Shown piece by piece: positions 19,119 to 31,406 of a DNA stretch of 64,000 bases (its first letter is position 1; the number at the start of each line of letters is the position of its first letter). The notes below the pieces were generated by a model that saw nothing but the letters and a program-made list of their open reading frames with translations, did no database searches and was not told where the DNA came from. The position numbers were made by a program, and so were the translations under genes. Origin of the DNA: Tethya wilhelma. Its lineage: Eukaryota; Porifera; Demospongiae; Tethyida; Tethyidae. The stretch spans positions 157,822 to 221,821 of the forward strand of contig CAXIPT010000014.1 in the NCBI GenBank assembly GCA_964030475.1, read 5' to 3'.

Positions 19119-22100
19119 ATTCATGCCTCTAGCAACTGTAAACATGTGCGGTAAAATGTGTTGTTTCTCAATGCAAGAAGTGGCTTGAAATTTGCAATCG
19201 GATATCCAATATCAAAATATGACTCCTGCTTATAGTACAAAGTAAATGGGTTTTCAAAGACTTGCCATAGCAAGCATGCATAATAAACGTAGATCTAGTG
19301 TCACAACACAATTATTTACTCAATCTTGTACCAAACAGAAGCCCTGTATTACATTGCCTTGGTGCATGGTGACCAGTGGGATATCCATGTCCAGCACAAT
19401 TCTAAAGCTTTAGATACAGACTTCACTAATGCATACTTGTGCATGGTATTGATAGTGTATAGGATTACAACAATGTTATTATTGTTGCAATTAATATATC
19501 CTATAGAATACTTTATAGATTAGCAGAGCTCTATGTATTCTATCATAATAATTATTATAGTACCCCTTTGTCAACTAGTATTTGCAGATTATAAGATTTT
19601 CTGTTGTCAATATGATGCCGGCAATCACTCCCAACATGTCAACATGATGGTTTTATGGTACCAACTGTGCACCTGTAGCTCCCCTTTGGTGGTGATATGC
19701 TGAAGGCTGTAGTTGTTAATCTGATGGAGAGTGATAAGTGTTTGAACCAGAGATAAGACTAGTTCCTACTGATGACATTTGGGGATAGTGTGAGGGGTAC
19801 TACTTGAAATAGGCTCATTAGTTTTGAGAACAGAAATGGTGTGTGTTAGTGTGTACCTGGTTTTGAGGTTGCAAAAGGCCATGATAATATGCTTTGGATT
19901 CTGATTGCACACCGAACTTAATAATTTGGTCTAGTATTGACAATTTGTGATGCTAGCACTATTGTCGAGGCTTAATTGCTATTGGAAGTCCATAGCATTG
20001 CCAACTTAATCCTCTCTTATAACTTACAGTATACGTGCATATGGGACACCCTACAAGGATACACAGATTGAACTGCTTCTAGGACATGTAGCATGCAGTG
20101 TCCTACATTCATTTCTCTCCTATCGAATATGTGGGACTCCTTGAACATATCGCACAATCCATCTTTGGGGTCTCTAGCACAATCCAACTCTAAAGGGGTG
20201 CCTTACTTCTAACTAGTCTTATTTTTGAGGGGTGGGTAACTGCTAACTACATTGAAGAGTATGCAAGTGGTATGTTGAATCCTAGTGCCTCAATATCATA
20301 TTGGGAGCCTTACTGATTGCACCACAATTAAATAATCCAATACCATAGAAACAAGCTATGCATATCTAGTAATTTGGTTTTTTCCCCAAGTTATGGTTTG
20401 ACTTCCTGGAAAACTCATAGAGATGCTGTAACATAACTTATTAAAATACTGGGAATTGAGATGTGAGAACTAAACATGTGGGAGGTGAGGTTATGATATA
20501 CTGGATGCACTTTGATCTTCTCAACAAGCTCACCAAAATGGTCTGCAGAATGTGTTTCATTAATAACTTGGAACACATCAACTAAGACTACTTATGGTTC
20601 ACATTGGGTCACTATATACCACAGTAACCACATTCTCAGGCCACACCTGGTATAATTCCAAGATAGCACACGCACTATTGGGCAGGAGCAAATAATTATC
20701 ACTGACTGTGCACTATATATGCTAGTCTGCAGGTTGATTGTTTCAAGAAAGCACACATACAAATGTTAAAACATAGTTGTACTTATAATATACCTATGCT
20801 ATTTCAACCAATCTAGATCTGTTGGCATGGTGATTAGAAGAGCAAGCTTAACATTAGTTGCATGATTGTACAACATATCATGGGAACACATTGGACAGCT
20901 GAGCGTCACTTGGTTACACTGACTGCATGTAGCTCAAAGGCTTCAGTCAACACTCAACGAAGGAAGGAAGGAATGGATAACGTAATCATCAACAAAAACA
21001 AACTGAAACCTACAACCTTAGCTGGTATGTACATTATTATAATAATTTGCTGTGAATGCATATAAACAAGCATATTGACTATATTTGCTATGCATTGTAC
21101 ACTTGAAACATGCACAGGGGATCAGGGTGCTTACCTCCGTGAGGGAGAGTCGAGTTGACAGTGCAAGAAAAGAGCTGATTTTTCTTATCATGGGAATAAT
21201 TAGCATAAGTCTCAGAGTAAGTGCTTTTCAGTCCACTGGATGAGGGAGGAATAAGAATGTCATAGAGTAATTTTGTGACACATTTTCTGTGCTATAACTA
21301 TAAATATGCCAGTTCAGGCTGTTCATACACCATGTAGCTCCAAATTTTTGTGGCAAAAAAGTTTGTGAAAAGTCTGTCTTTGCTGTTTAGAACTAAATTT
21401 TGTGAATTCTTGCCAATACAATAATATAGTTTTCAGAATTTTCATGGAGAAAATTTTTGCTGTAATTATTATACTGACGAAATTCAAAATATAATGCCAT
21501 AAAAAATTTGAAGCTATATAGTATTTTTTATTTGGCTGGGATTAAGGTTACAGACAATTAGTCTATGAACACACTAATCAGTACATGCTACTTATTATAC
21601 GGAAGCAGACAATAAATTTAATCCCCCAATTTGTGCAGAGCTCGCACCAATTCTAACCGTAATATATTGGCGATTGATTAACTTTACAATCTCAAGTAAA
21701 GGGTGACTGGACCAGACAAAAAGGTATAAAAAAATATGATTGACTGAAAAGATTAATGTCGAAGGTACTTGTCATTGTCTCCTGGCAGCTGCCTAGAAAA
21801 CATTGCTGGATGCTTTGTAGCTTCCTTAGAATGTCAAAATGAACGTCAGTGAAGTCTTAGAAGCATTCACTGTGAAATCAGAGTTGTTGGTGATTTAAGA
21901 ACAAACTGTTGAATGCAGTATTATTGAAGAGGCAAAGTCCCACATTCCAGTAGTGGCATTAGATACAGACAGATGTTCTAGCACATTACTGCTGATAAAT
22001 TATTCATATGAAGCTTGGGGAATCATCACAACTAAATTACTGCTCTCACTCTCACACATGCATACAGCTGTCCCTAAAGTTCTATAGATAATAATTGAAG

Positions 22101-25100
22101 GGTAGAGCTGTGATTTCACTGTACATTATCATAATTATGTGCACACGTAATACATGTGTTACACGTAATTATAATCCTTCATCCCTAAGATTCTATTGGA
22201 TGTAGAATCAATGCTTGGAAAGTAGACAGACTCTCATAAGACAAATTTTTGGGGGAAAATACTAGCCTACTAGGCTCTAGACATATAAAGTACAGTCTGA
22301 CATGTACCACAAAATTAAAACTTCCAAGAAAATGACTATCTTTATACCTTGTACTTTACCTTACTAAATTAGTCAAGTTTCTTCCGATAATACATTCACA
22401 CGCTCCTACTAGGAAACAGATGACTGCAGTGTTGTTTACACTGAAGTCAAGATGCTCTCACATTATCTCATTATGCATAAACAACCCACTGTCGAGACAT
22501 TGATGAACAGCAATCTAATTATGAAGGAACAACCTGTATTGACAACTGGCGTGTGTTCACAGTAACATCACCAACCTCAAATATTGCCACTTCCTCTACA
22601 ATCATATGCTCATTATTATTATTTTGCGATCTAAGCAAATTTTTGAAAAGTTTTGTACAGCATGGGGTGGGACAATGATCTAGTTATAAGATTTCAATTA
22701 AAACAATATTATGCATGTAACGTTCTATGTATGTTAAATTCTTGTAACCTTGTTTTTTTACCTTACATTTAGCATACCATAAAGCTGGAAATAATGATAA
22801 ATTAGATTCGATTTGATGCTTTGTATAGTACAAAATATTGTTAATATGTAGCTTCAATTCAGCCAAGTGTCAGTTAGAATCGAGAAAGAGAGACAGAAAA
22901 GAATGAGATAAAAAAAGCTTGAAGGCTCGTGAAAATCCTCTTTCTTCAAGCAAAGGCTGAAGAAGCTACTGAATGATAATATTCATTTGCATGACATTTG
23001 AGGTACTCACTTGGTGACTGGTGTGAGAGATTTTGGTAGTCGTGGGACAGTAGTCCCTGTTTTGAACACAGTTCTATCTCGTAGTGGTCCTGGGTCAGTT
23101 CTGGAGAGTTTATGACGGAGGGGATTCACTTTCATACCATGACCCCAGGCCTATGTGGGAAGAATACTTTCATTGAAAAGTTCGTATTTTACAGGATACA
23201 CTAGTTGTTCGGTGAATACAACTTCTTGTTGTGCTTATTACCTTAGGGTAGTCTTCACACTGCCAGTAGGTAGCCACATCTTTTTTAGGGTAGCGATTCA
23301 TTTCATTCGTGGAGAAGGTTCTGTGGTACCAGTTGTTAGTGGTCATGTAGGGTTCAAGGCGGTCCAAGATGGCCTGGTTCTGAGGGACAAAGGACCTGCC
23401 TTTGAGCTGCTCATTGAATGTAGTTGGATTGAGTTCCTGTATGTCAACATTGAGAATGTCAAGTACATGTAGCTTTAGATCTCACAGTAGTGCATACTGT
23501 TGATCAGAAAATTTTCGTTTTTAATTTTTACCTGACTAAGTTTTGCCGTTTCAACCAATTTGACCAAAATGTATGCATTTTGAATCGTCGTGTTAAATTT
23601 TTGCTACTCATGCATGCATGTGGCAAAACCCCCTTTCAACTGCAAACTTTCTTCATCTATGGTATACTTTAACCAACAGATGTATTCTTGGTTAACTGAT
23701 ATTAAATGCATTGGAAGGGTGTGTGTGTTTGTGCGCCAACACACAGAGATCAGTTCACATGCACCATCTATGTGGTGAAAACCTCCCCCAGGGATATATC
23801 TGTTTGATGCTAATCCACAGCATTTTAATAATTAATCCTGAGCATCTGCAGTGGTATCACCATGGAAAATAGCCAGAACACTTTCAAATGCTTACAGTGG
23901 TAGAATTAACATGATGTAATAGCAAACCAGGAAGAAAAAAGACCACAGACCAACTCCACATTTGGAATGCATGCATTTATATGGTAGCATTGTACACCCA
24001 CTCCAAGCTTACAGCATACCAAACTGATGTTAGGTTTCATGCAAGCTCCTTAGGAATGTGAGGGCTTTTCTGCATGCGCAGGACACATGACTACATGCAC
24101 ATGCATTCCCAAGACACCTGCAAGGATGAGCTCATATAGTGTTTAGTTCTAGAGTTTCTGTACATGTATCTCAGTGTATAATGGGCTGAGCTAGCTGAAA
24201 CTTAGAGGACATGGGAAAGATATCATGATACAAGACATTGATGTACTATATTTATACTCTTGATTCACTGACAGAACCTGTTAGGCCAGAACAGTGGGAC
24301 AAAGGATGGTTGGAAATGGTAGACATTATCTATGCTGAAGGTCAAAGGTCATCACTGTAACAATTCCTGTTTTGGTCAATTTCTAATTGTAAGATAAACT
24401 GTACTTTGGATTTAATTAGCTCCATAAGAGTGCAGAGAACCATTTGTAAAATGAGTCTACCTTAGTTTAGACACCCTTCAGGAAGATGATATTGATTGGT
24501 CAAATTAGGTAGTAGAAAAGTAATGCAAATTTAAAAGCACTGTGATCTCATTGACACCTTATAACACATGAAGAGAAAAGGGTATGGGGGAGGACATCTT
24601 GTAATACATGGCAGTACACTATTGGTTGCATACACAGATCAGAATAACCGCTTGTACAGTGCATGAGTGTCACGGTCTAGGATTTCCAGAAAATCAGATG
24701 AATTCACAAATTAGAAAATTCAGAGAAGTGCATTTAATTGGATTTTTTTGGGATGTACAGAGTTTTGAGTGGTTTTAGTTTGAAATGAATGTACAACATC
24801 CTGAACCTTAGTAACATTGAGCTCATGAAACAACCACCGTTGCTATGGTGGCAGCATGCCAAGGGAAACTGCTCAAACAAACACTGATAATGTTAGCCTC
24901 ATTCCCAGGCGTTCCCCTTAAAATATATGTGAGGAGAAAAACTTTGTAACTCACAAAATATGCACTGGGCCAGGGGAAGACCTGGGAACGAGGCTAGATA
25001 AAACATTGCATGCAACCCGACTGATATTATTATACTTCAACTATCAGTGTAGCTATTCAGAAGTATCAAAGGTACTACAGTCGATCATATACAAACTTTA

Positions 25101-27545
25101 ATGGTACAAAGTGTGTAGCTAGATCTGAACCTACCATTTTCTATCCCCATAAAATAATGTATGAGCAGAAGGCCTGACTTTTGAGGCTATGCAACATGTG
25201 TACAGACCGAATGTCATTAAGAAAAAGAAATCATTCTATGAAGAGCATCTTCATTTATTGTGTATCCATTTCAGTCAAGAATTAATTTACTTTAATTAAT
25301 TTCAATGATTGTGCTAGCAAGACCTTTTGAACTCAGTCACCAATAGCAACCAAATTAGGTAATGTTTGACAACACTCACTCAAAGAAACCATTGCATGTA
25401 TTCCTTAACATCAACCTATTGCAAAATTCTTGCCATTCCATCTACACATAAAAACTCTCCATACTACAGGACCTTAGGTTGGATTGACCTTTCAACATAA
25501 TGAGTTTTACAGTATCAATGTTGACTTTGGTTTGACTGTCCATCATGCATGGGCTTGCAGCTATATACTGTAGATCATTCTCATCCACTCTATATTTAAC
25601 ACCATCATGTACCCTTTTCGCTACATTGCCAGTCTTGTCAATTAATTTCTACAAGAAATGCCGCAGCTAATGTTAATGAGCTGCTTGACATAAAATAACC
25701 AGAGCAATGCAATTTTGGTACTTGAATACCTATAGCTAGAAATTTCGAGGAATAAAATTTTCGCGGAAAGGCAATCGCAAAACTTTTCGCAATTTAATTT
25801 TCGAGGATCGAGCAACCCCACCCATATATTGCAATATGATCCCGAAAATTTCGCGGGTAAAATTTTCACGGATCGCTGACGATCTATGAAAACAGGGAAA
25901 TTTATACTTCTTGAAAATTTCTAGTTATACAGTACTGCCCATTAGCCAGCCAAGTTGTACAAACTAGGCTATAGTTTCATGAACCATGTCCACATGTAGT
26001 TGCATGTGAGTACATGTAGTAGTTTAGCAATTTGTGGATAAGTAATAATGCTTCCAGTTTGTCACGATCAATGTTCTGCAAAAATTAAATCAAGAAAATT
26101 TGGCTAAAACGACCAATTCAACAAAAAATTTGGACCAGTGAAAATTTCCCATCATAATAAGGCTAGCCATAAACTGCTTATGAGATGACTTACAAATCTC
26201 ACAAAGGTGCATTAGATAGAAATTTGCCCATTGCTTACAGTGAATGTACAGTACTTTGAAGCTATCATGCAAGTTATATTTACGCTATGATCTCGACTGG
26301 TATACTGTATAGTGGATATTTCAGTGGTAAACTTTTTTGCAGTATTAATTGCTCGTTTTAGCAAGAAGTTAATTTTTTACAGAAAGGTATTGTATCAGTA
26401 CACAAAGGACGTATGACACGAGTGTACCACTGCTGACTCAGCACCAATGCAAAATATTGGGATCATATGATTGGAATGTAATTAAGACGATGTGACAGCA
26501 ATACTTTGCAATAGGATTTGATTACGTGGGTTTAGGTGCTAAGTCAGCAAACACGCACTTGTGTCATACATCTGATCAGTCCATAAGTACAGTTTTGATA
26601 CTAAAAGTATCAAACATGACCAAAACCTTAGATTATTAGGTATGCTTGTATAATAATTGTTATTCTGTGCATGAGCTACTATAGAAATAACAGCTGACCA
26701 CTGTTGTTATCACATAAGTAGTAACATGTTCAGTACACAGAGCAATTAAGTATGTAAGCCTGCACAAATGCAAACATCATGGTTTCTATTTTTAACAACT
26801 ATATCCGGTTAGTAATGACCAATGTTTTGTGAAAATCTTAAGGAATTGTATTGGTATAAAGACCTATTGTATTACAGGAAATTTTCACAGGATTCAAATT
26901 TCATGGTCACAATCTGATTGCGAAAAAAAGAACTGTAAAATTTAAACAGGTGCATTTGTACAGCTATATGGTAATTATTGCAAATTAGTGGTACAACTGT
27001 TGTGTATATATGGCTTTACTGAGGTGTATTTAAGTAAGGGCAGCACCTATGGTATACGGCCTAGCCATAAATATGTACCACAATTATTTTGTAGCAATGG
27101 AGCACATGCATACAGAAAAAAATAGAGGCACCGATGGTGCACAAGCCTCGGCATACTCTGCCACTTGCAACTTGTGATGAAGCAACCACACACAGACAAT
27201 GAACCAGATGAGCAATGCTATGATTGTATCAGCTGTTGTCAGATGCTATTGAGCAAACCTATTGGCTACCTGAATCATGTAATATCAGTACTTGCTGACC
27301 ATGCAGCTTAGCTAGCTCAGTAGCTGGAACCATGTGGAAGTTTACTGGTAAACACACTGACCTAACTTGTAAGCTCAGAATTTTAGCTTACAATCAATTG
27401 AGTTACTACCTGTGCAAGCAGCTAAGCCACCTGAGCCATATCACATCCAGATAACGCACACTATACGTGGGGCATGATTGATGGATTCAGAGAAGCACAA
27501 AAGCTTCGTATCTCAGAAACTACAGTGTCCTGCAAGATTCTACAC

Positions 27546-27583
<38 letters not shown>

Positions 27584-28521
27584 NAGTTTAAAAACATTTT
27601 GAGCGCAAATGCCACTGGCAACAAGCTTAACTTTTAAGCATCTTTGAAGACATCTAAGCCTTTTCTGATTCTGTTATAGGTTAAAAAAAAAATTTTGTCA
27701 GTCACTTAATTGCTTCAGCAAGTTTGCATCCATACGTATAACCCAAATTTCCCCTACCATTTGCCACAACAGAGTTACGCGAATTGAGGGGCAGGGAGGC
27801 AAAGATTCCTAGACCTTGCCAATTCACCAGTGGAAAACAAACAAACAAACAAACTATTTACTGGTCTAATTTTAGTTGGCCAATGGGTGGAGTTAAGATC
27901 ATGGAGCTTCAAACATGGTTAGGATACCATGTCGAGAGAATCAAGGCTAGTTAGTATGGATGGTTGTGCCACCATTATGATCTTGACAAGGTGACCTTCT
28001 GCAGCACTGTGATATGCATATCCAGTGGTGGATCTAGGATTTTGAATAGGGGGTTCATATCAATGTGTGTGAAGCATAGCCTCGTAAACCAGTCCCTCCC
28101 CGCTATTTACGAGGCTATGTGAAGCACTCAAAAAAAATTTAGCCTAGCCACGCCCACTTCCAGTTATATAGCCTTGCCCCTATAGCATGCATACAGCAAA
28201 AATTTTGCCAGAACAAAGCCTGAATGGCAAAAAAATGGCAAGAAAGAGAAAAAACTATATTGCGAGGTCTCAGCTGAAAGAGGGGTTCCACACAGGAACT
28301 CCCCCTGGATCCACCACTGATACCCATACCCATACACACCCACACAGAGAGATGTAACCTTTGTTGGTCCATTGTTGTGGTGGTCTGCCAGTGTTGGTGG
28401 TCGGGGATTACCAGAGTGAGGTATGACACTAGAGATAGACTCGGAGTTGGCTCTGTATTTGGCCTTCATCTCACTAGACTGGTTTCCAGTCACCAGAAGA
28501 GGCCGCCATGGTTTCATGTTC

Positions 28522-28555
<34 letters not shown>

Positions 28556-31154
28556 ACTACTGCACATAAGTTTAGACAGAAAAAGCTGCATGTACTGTAC
28601 ATGTATCACTTGTATCAGTGTTGTCATTACTACATTATCAGTGGCGTGTCTAGGATTTAGTTCACGGGGGTGCTAATATAATGCGGGCGCAAAGCGCCCG
28701 AAAAGTTTGGGGTAGCCACGCCCACTTTTGGTCACGTGACCGAAATTGCGCAATTCGATCACATGATCGACGATTGCTATGCTACCGTATTCTGCTATTT
28801 TTTTGCTTTCTTTTCTTTTCTTTTAGCCTTAAAAGTGTTTTTGAAGCATTGCTAGCTCAGATTTTACTCGTTTCATTGATTAATTCATTGAATAGCGCTA
28901 CTTCTAAGCGATGACGTCATTATCTGGTGAGCCAGGGGGGTGCTCGAGCACCCGGAGCACCCCCTTAAACACGCCACTGATTATATTGCTGTTACTCATT
29001 TGCCAACATCGAACTAGTGATATGTTTCAAGTTGTCGGAAGCAAAGAGACAGCAAGCCTTATAATTAGAGAACAAGCAAAGGAAAAAAACAGCTTAACTT
29101 GTTTAAGAGATTTCAATGTTTGACATCTACTTCAAAGTGCTAACTATGGCAAGACTTGGATGTAATTGTTGGCACCTTGTACGCACAATGTCAAGTCACA
29201 AGTAGCTAAAGCTGCATACTTGAGTACATTTAAGTGTGCATAATAAAGGAGACTACAGGACTAAGAGAGGACATGGACTTTGTTGACTTTGCAGAGTCAA
29301 AACTTAAGTTTTATTGTTGTAGCTGAGCTGTTCATTTAGCTGCATCATGAACAGCATGTGTATAACATTCACAGGGAGAGAGCCTGGGAAGGAGGCTAGT
29401 GATATGCACATGGCTGAATGGAGAGAGAGAGCCTCATAGTAAGTGAAATCACATTTATGATGTTGCCTGTAGTGAGAGGTTGCTACCCAGTGCTATGTCA
29501 TTTACTCGACTTCCTGTACCAGGCTCATTCCTTAAATCCTACTCCTTAGCTGAGAGAGAGTCTGGAAACTAGGCTCAGCTGCTAGCCATGCCCATTGCTA
29601 AGTAAATTATACCTATGGTATAACCTAGTCGTATAACCGTATAGCTGGAAATATTGATGGAGATTTAGCAGTCAAATTCTAAATTGGCGAATTTAAATCC
29701 ACCAATAGTTTTCCCACTGTATATTATTGGCATGTACTATGCACATGTGCAAATTGTCAATATAAATTTGTCAATATTTTTATTTACGTTCTGCAGAGCA
29801 AACTGTCAAATTTTTGATCATCAATATTTCCGGCTATAAAGTAGTCTGTTTAGAATTTATAGTGATATTTTCATGACTCAGATTTTGGGAACAAATTGTT
29901 ATATTAGTAGTTAAAATGACATTCAACATATTTTTTTACCAACCTTATCAACAGTACCCAAGGTATAATGTACTTTCCAGCTCCCTGGGGCTCTTTTGAA
30001 CAATGGCTGCTGTTCACTCAAAGGTAAAGGTTTGTGTGTAGCTGCTGTTGTGGTCTGGTATACATCTTGAACCATAAGTGGACTCCCATCAGTTAGCTTG
30101 GGTGGCAAGGGGTTTGGCCTTGTTGCCTGTATTATTGTAAGGGAAATTAAATTTAATGCTACTTCTTCTATCCTGTAACATACACGTATAATTATTGCCT
30201 GACAATGACCATAAAGCTAGTGAACAAAGTATGGTGTAGTACAGGGTAATTCTGAAACAATGGAACATTTTGTAAAGGACTAGATGCAATACAAGGTGCT
30301 CTGGCATACTAAAGATATGGTAACCATTGTGCCTCATGTTCTGTTATTGGAAAGATTCCAAACCATAGTGCTATTCTACTGGTCTGTGCAAAGTTTGCCT
30401 TTAATATTAGCTCCACCCAACCTCTCCCTCACATATTCAAGAGCAAAATGGGGTCTAGTGCAATACGACAGATTTACAGTAGTCTCGTTTCAGGGAAGGA
30501 ATTTGAATGTTCTGATACGACTGCATATTATAAATTTAATTATCCGTAACTAGCGATTTAGCAGATCCAAGACTAGTGTGCTTAGGAAAGGAACAAAGGG
30601 TGGTGACTTCCATATGCACTGTACTTGCATCTATGACTACAGGTCTAGATGACAGTAAGGTCGAAATGAGACTTTAGTGCAGGTCAATGAATTGTCCAAA
30701 TTGGTAAAGGATGTCTAAATGATGTCATCTATTGCTCAAAGCACAAATCAAGCTCAAGTTTTAGCGTTGGTCAATTATTGCAGCATACCGTGGTTGCAAA
30801 TGCAAGTATACTGCGTGATATGGAAGTCGTCACAGGTCCTTTTTTGACGACTGAAATCAAATGGGGTCCTAATTGGGTCCTTGGTCTGCATGACCGAAAA
30901 TATGCGGCATTTGCCTTTCAGAAATCTAAATTCCCTTAGTTTAGCAACAAACTACCTAGGTAAGCTACAGCAGCATGGCACCTTCAAGTTAATCATGGAT
31001 ATCCATGAGTTAATCTATGACCGCCCTGATGATTCTCAGATCACAATACCTTGAAATCAGCCAGGGGAAAGGATGGAGTTTCCCCGAATGCATGTCCCAC
31101 TCCAGTAGATGTTAGATGGAGGTCATTACGAGTCTCAGAGCTCAATGTAGCCAT
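18903..31154 (-). CDS. putative ciliary (microtubule-associated) protein, seven exons
   Basis: Exons are 31154-31050, 30126-29944, 28556-28359, 23436-23242, 23150-23011, 21223-21135 and 18985-18903. All have GT-AG junctions in matching phases and give 330 residues, MATLSSETRNDLHL to MNMTYGEGALD. The protein is basic and rich in Tyr, Pro, Asn and Thr with no compact enzyme-like domain. Short motifs such as NNWYHRTFSTNEMNRYPKKD, WQCEDYPKAWGHGMKVNP and TVPRLPKSLTP recall small axonemal or sperm microtubule inner proteins. A perfect RFX X-box lies 83 bp upstream of the ATG, independently supporting a ciliary role. Exon 3 is odd: no AG exists within its CA repeat, so the nearest acceptor (GCAGTAG, 28557-28563) puts Cys-(Thr-His)5 into the protein. 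Exon 6 has a purine-rich acceptor. Structure is well supported; function is inferred. Confidence 0.75.
24894..24996. repeat. 103-bp palindromic mini-element, TAGCCTC ends
   Basis: The left arm TAGCCTCATTCCCAGGCGTT pairs with the right arm (complement TAGCCTCGTTCCCAGGTCTT). A related 69-bp palindrome is at 58144-58212. Confidence 0.75.
27120..27547 (-). repeat. dispersed repeat, copy 2
   Basis: This is the reverse-complement counterpart of 2786-3292. It starts with the GAGGCACCGATGGTGCACAA box and ends with GATTCTACACAAC followed by a CA microsatellite (27547-27583). Confidence 0.75.
28023..28319. mobile_element. 297-bp hAT-like MITE with CAGTGGTGGATC ends and a nested palindrome
   Basis: The left end CAGTGGTGGATCTAGG mirrors the right end CCTGGATCCACCACTG. 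The flanks ATATC and ATACC may be a mutated 5-bp duplication. A 40-bp mini-palindrome (AGCCTCGTAAA...TTTACGAGGCT, near 28078-28118) is nested inside, flanked by repeated TGTGAAGCA. Confidence 0.7.
28639..28979. mobile_element. 341-bp hAT-like MITE, ATTAT target duplication
   Basis: The left end CAGTGGCGTGTCTAGG and right end complement CAGTGGCGTGTTTAAGG are inverted repeats, followed inward by GGGGGTGCT on both sides. ATTAT is duplicated at 28634-28638 and 28980-28984. The interior is GC-richer with GGGCGCAAAGCGCCC and GATCACATGATC palindromes. Confidence 0.82.
29637..29840. mobile_element. 204-bp foldback MITE, CCGTATAGC family
   Basis: The left arm CCGTATAGCTGGAAATATTG pairs with the complement of the right arm (ATAGCCGGAAATATTGATG). 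It is related in its ends to the element at 53499-53706. Confidence 0.65.
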
Positions 31155-31406
31155 TTCTATCACTTCTTTCTGCGTGTCTTGAGCTTTCTGTCAGCCTGAA
31201 GCCGCTAGCGCCATATTCGTTTAGCGAAAATTTGTTGTTGCTAAGCAACCGTACACGCGCAACCACCATTGCCCCCGGGCCGGGGCCAAGGCTGGAGATT
31301 CGGGGCCCTGGGGGCCTATCGACCAATCAGATTCAAATATTCAAAATTTAAAAGTGCAAACTGCTTGAAAAGCCAGCCACAAATCGCTAATTTTCAGTGT
31401 AAAATC
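31155..31406. promoter_or_regulatory. 252-bp bidirectional promoter between the ciliary gene and KIF18
   Basis: The two start codons (31154 minus, 31407 plus) are 252 bp apart in divergent orientation. The region is GC-rich in the middle (CCCGGGCCGGGGCC near 31273). It holds a perfect X-box (31237-31249), a CCAAT box at 31323-31327, and two TTCAAA (reverse TTTGAA, CHR-like) motifs at 31332 and 31340 on the KIF18 side. Confidence 0.7.
31237..31249. promoter_or_regulatory. RFX X-box
   Basis: GTTGCTAAGCAAC is a perfect inverted repeat of the RFX half-site GTTGCY with one-base spacing. RFX factors binding such sites drive ciliary genes in animals. It lies 83 bp from the minus-strand ATG. Confidence 0.8.

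Larger units (their letters stand above)
23437..28358 (-). other. large intron 3 of the putative ciliary gene
   Basis: A 4.9-kb intron with several repeats: a small TAGCCT-ended palindrome (24894-24996), an AT-rich hairpin-like zone with TTTCGCGG motifs (25735-25880), the second dispersed-repeat copy (27120-27547) next to a CA tract and an N join (27584), and a CAGTGG-ended element (28023-28319). No exon of another gene was recognised. Confidence 0.5.
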
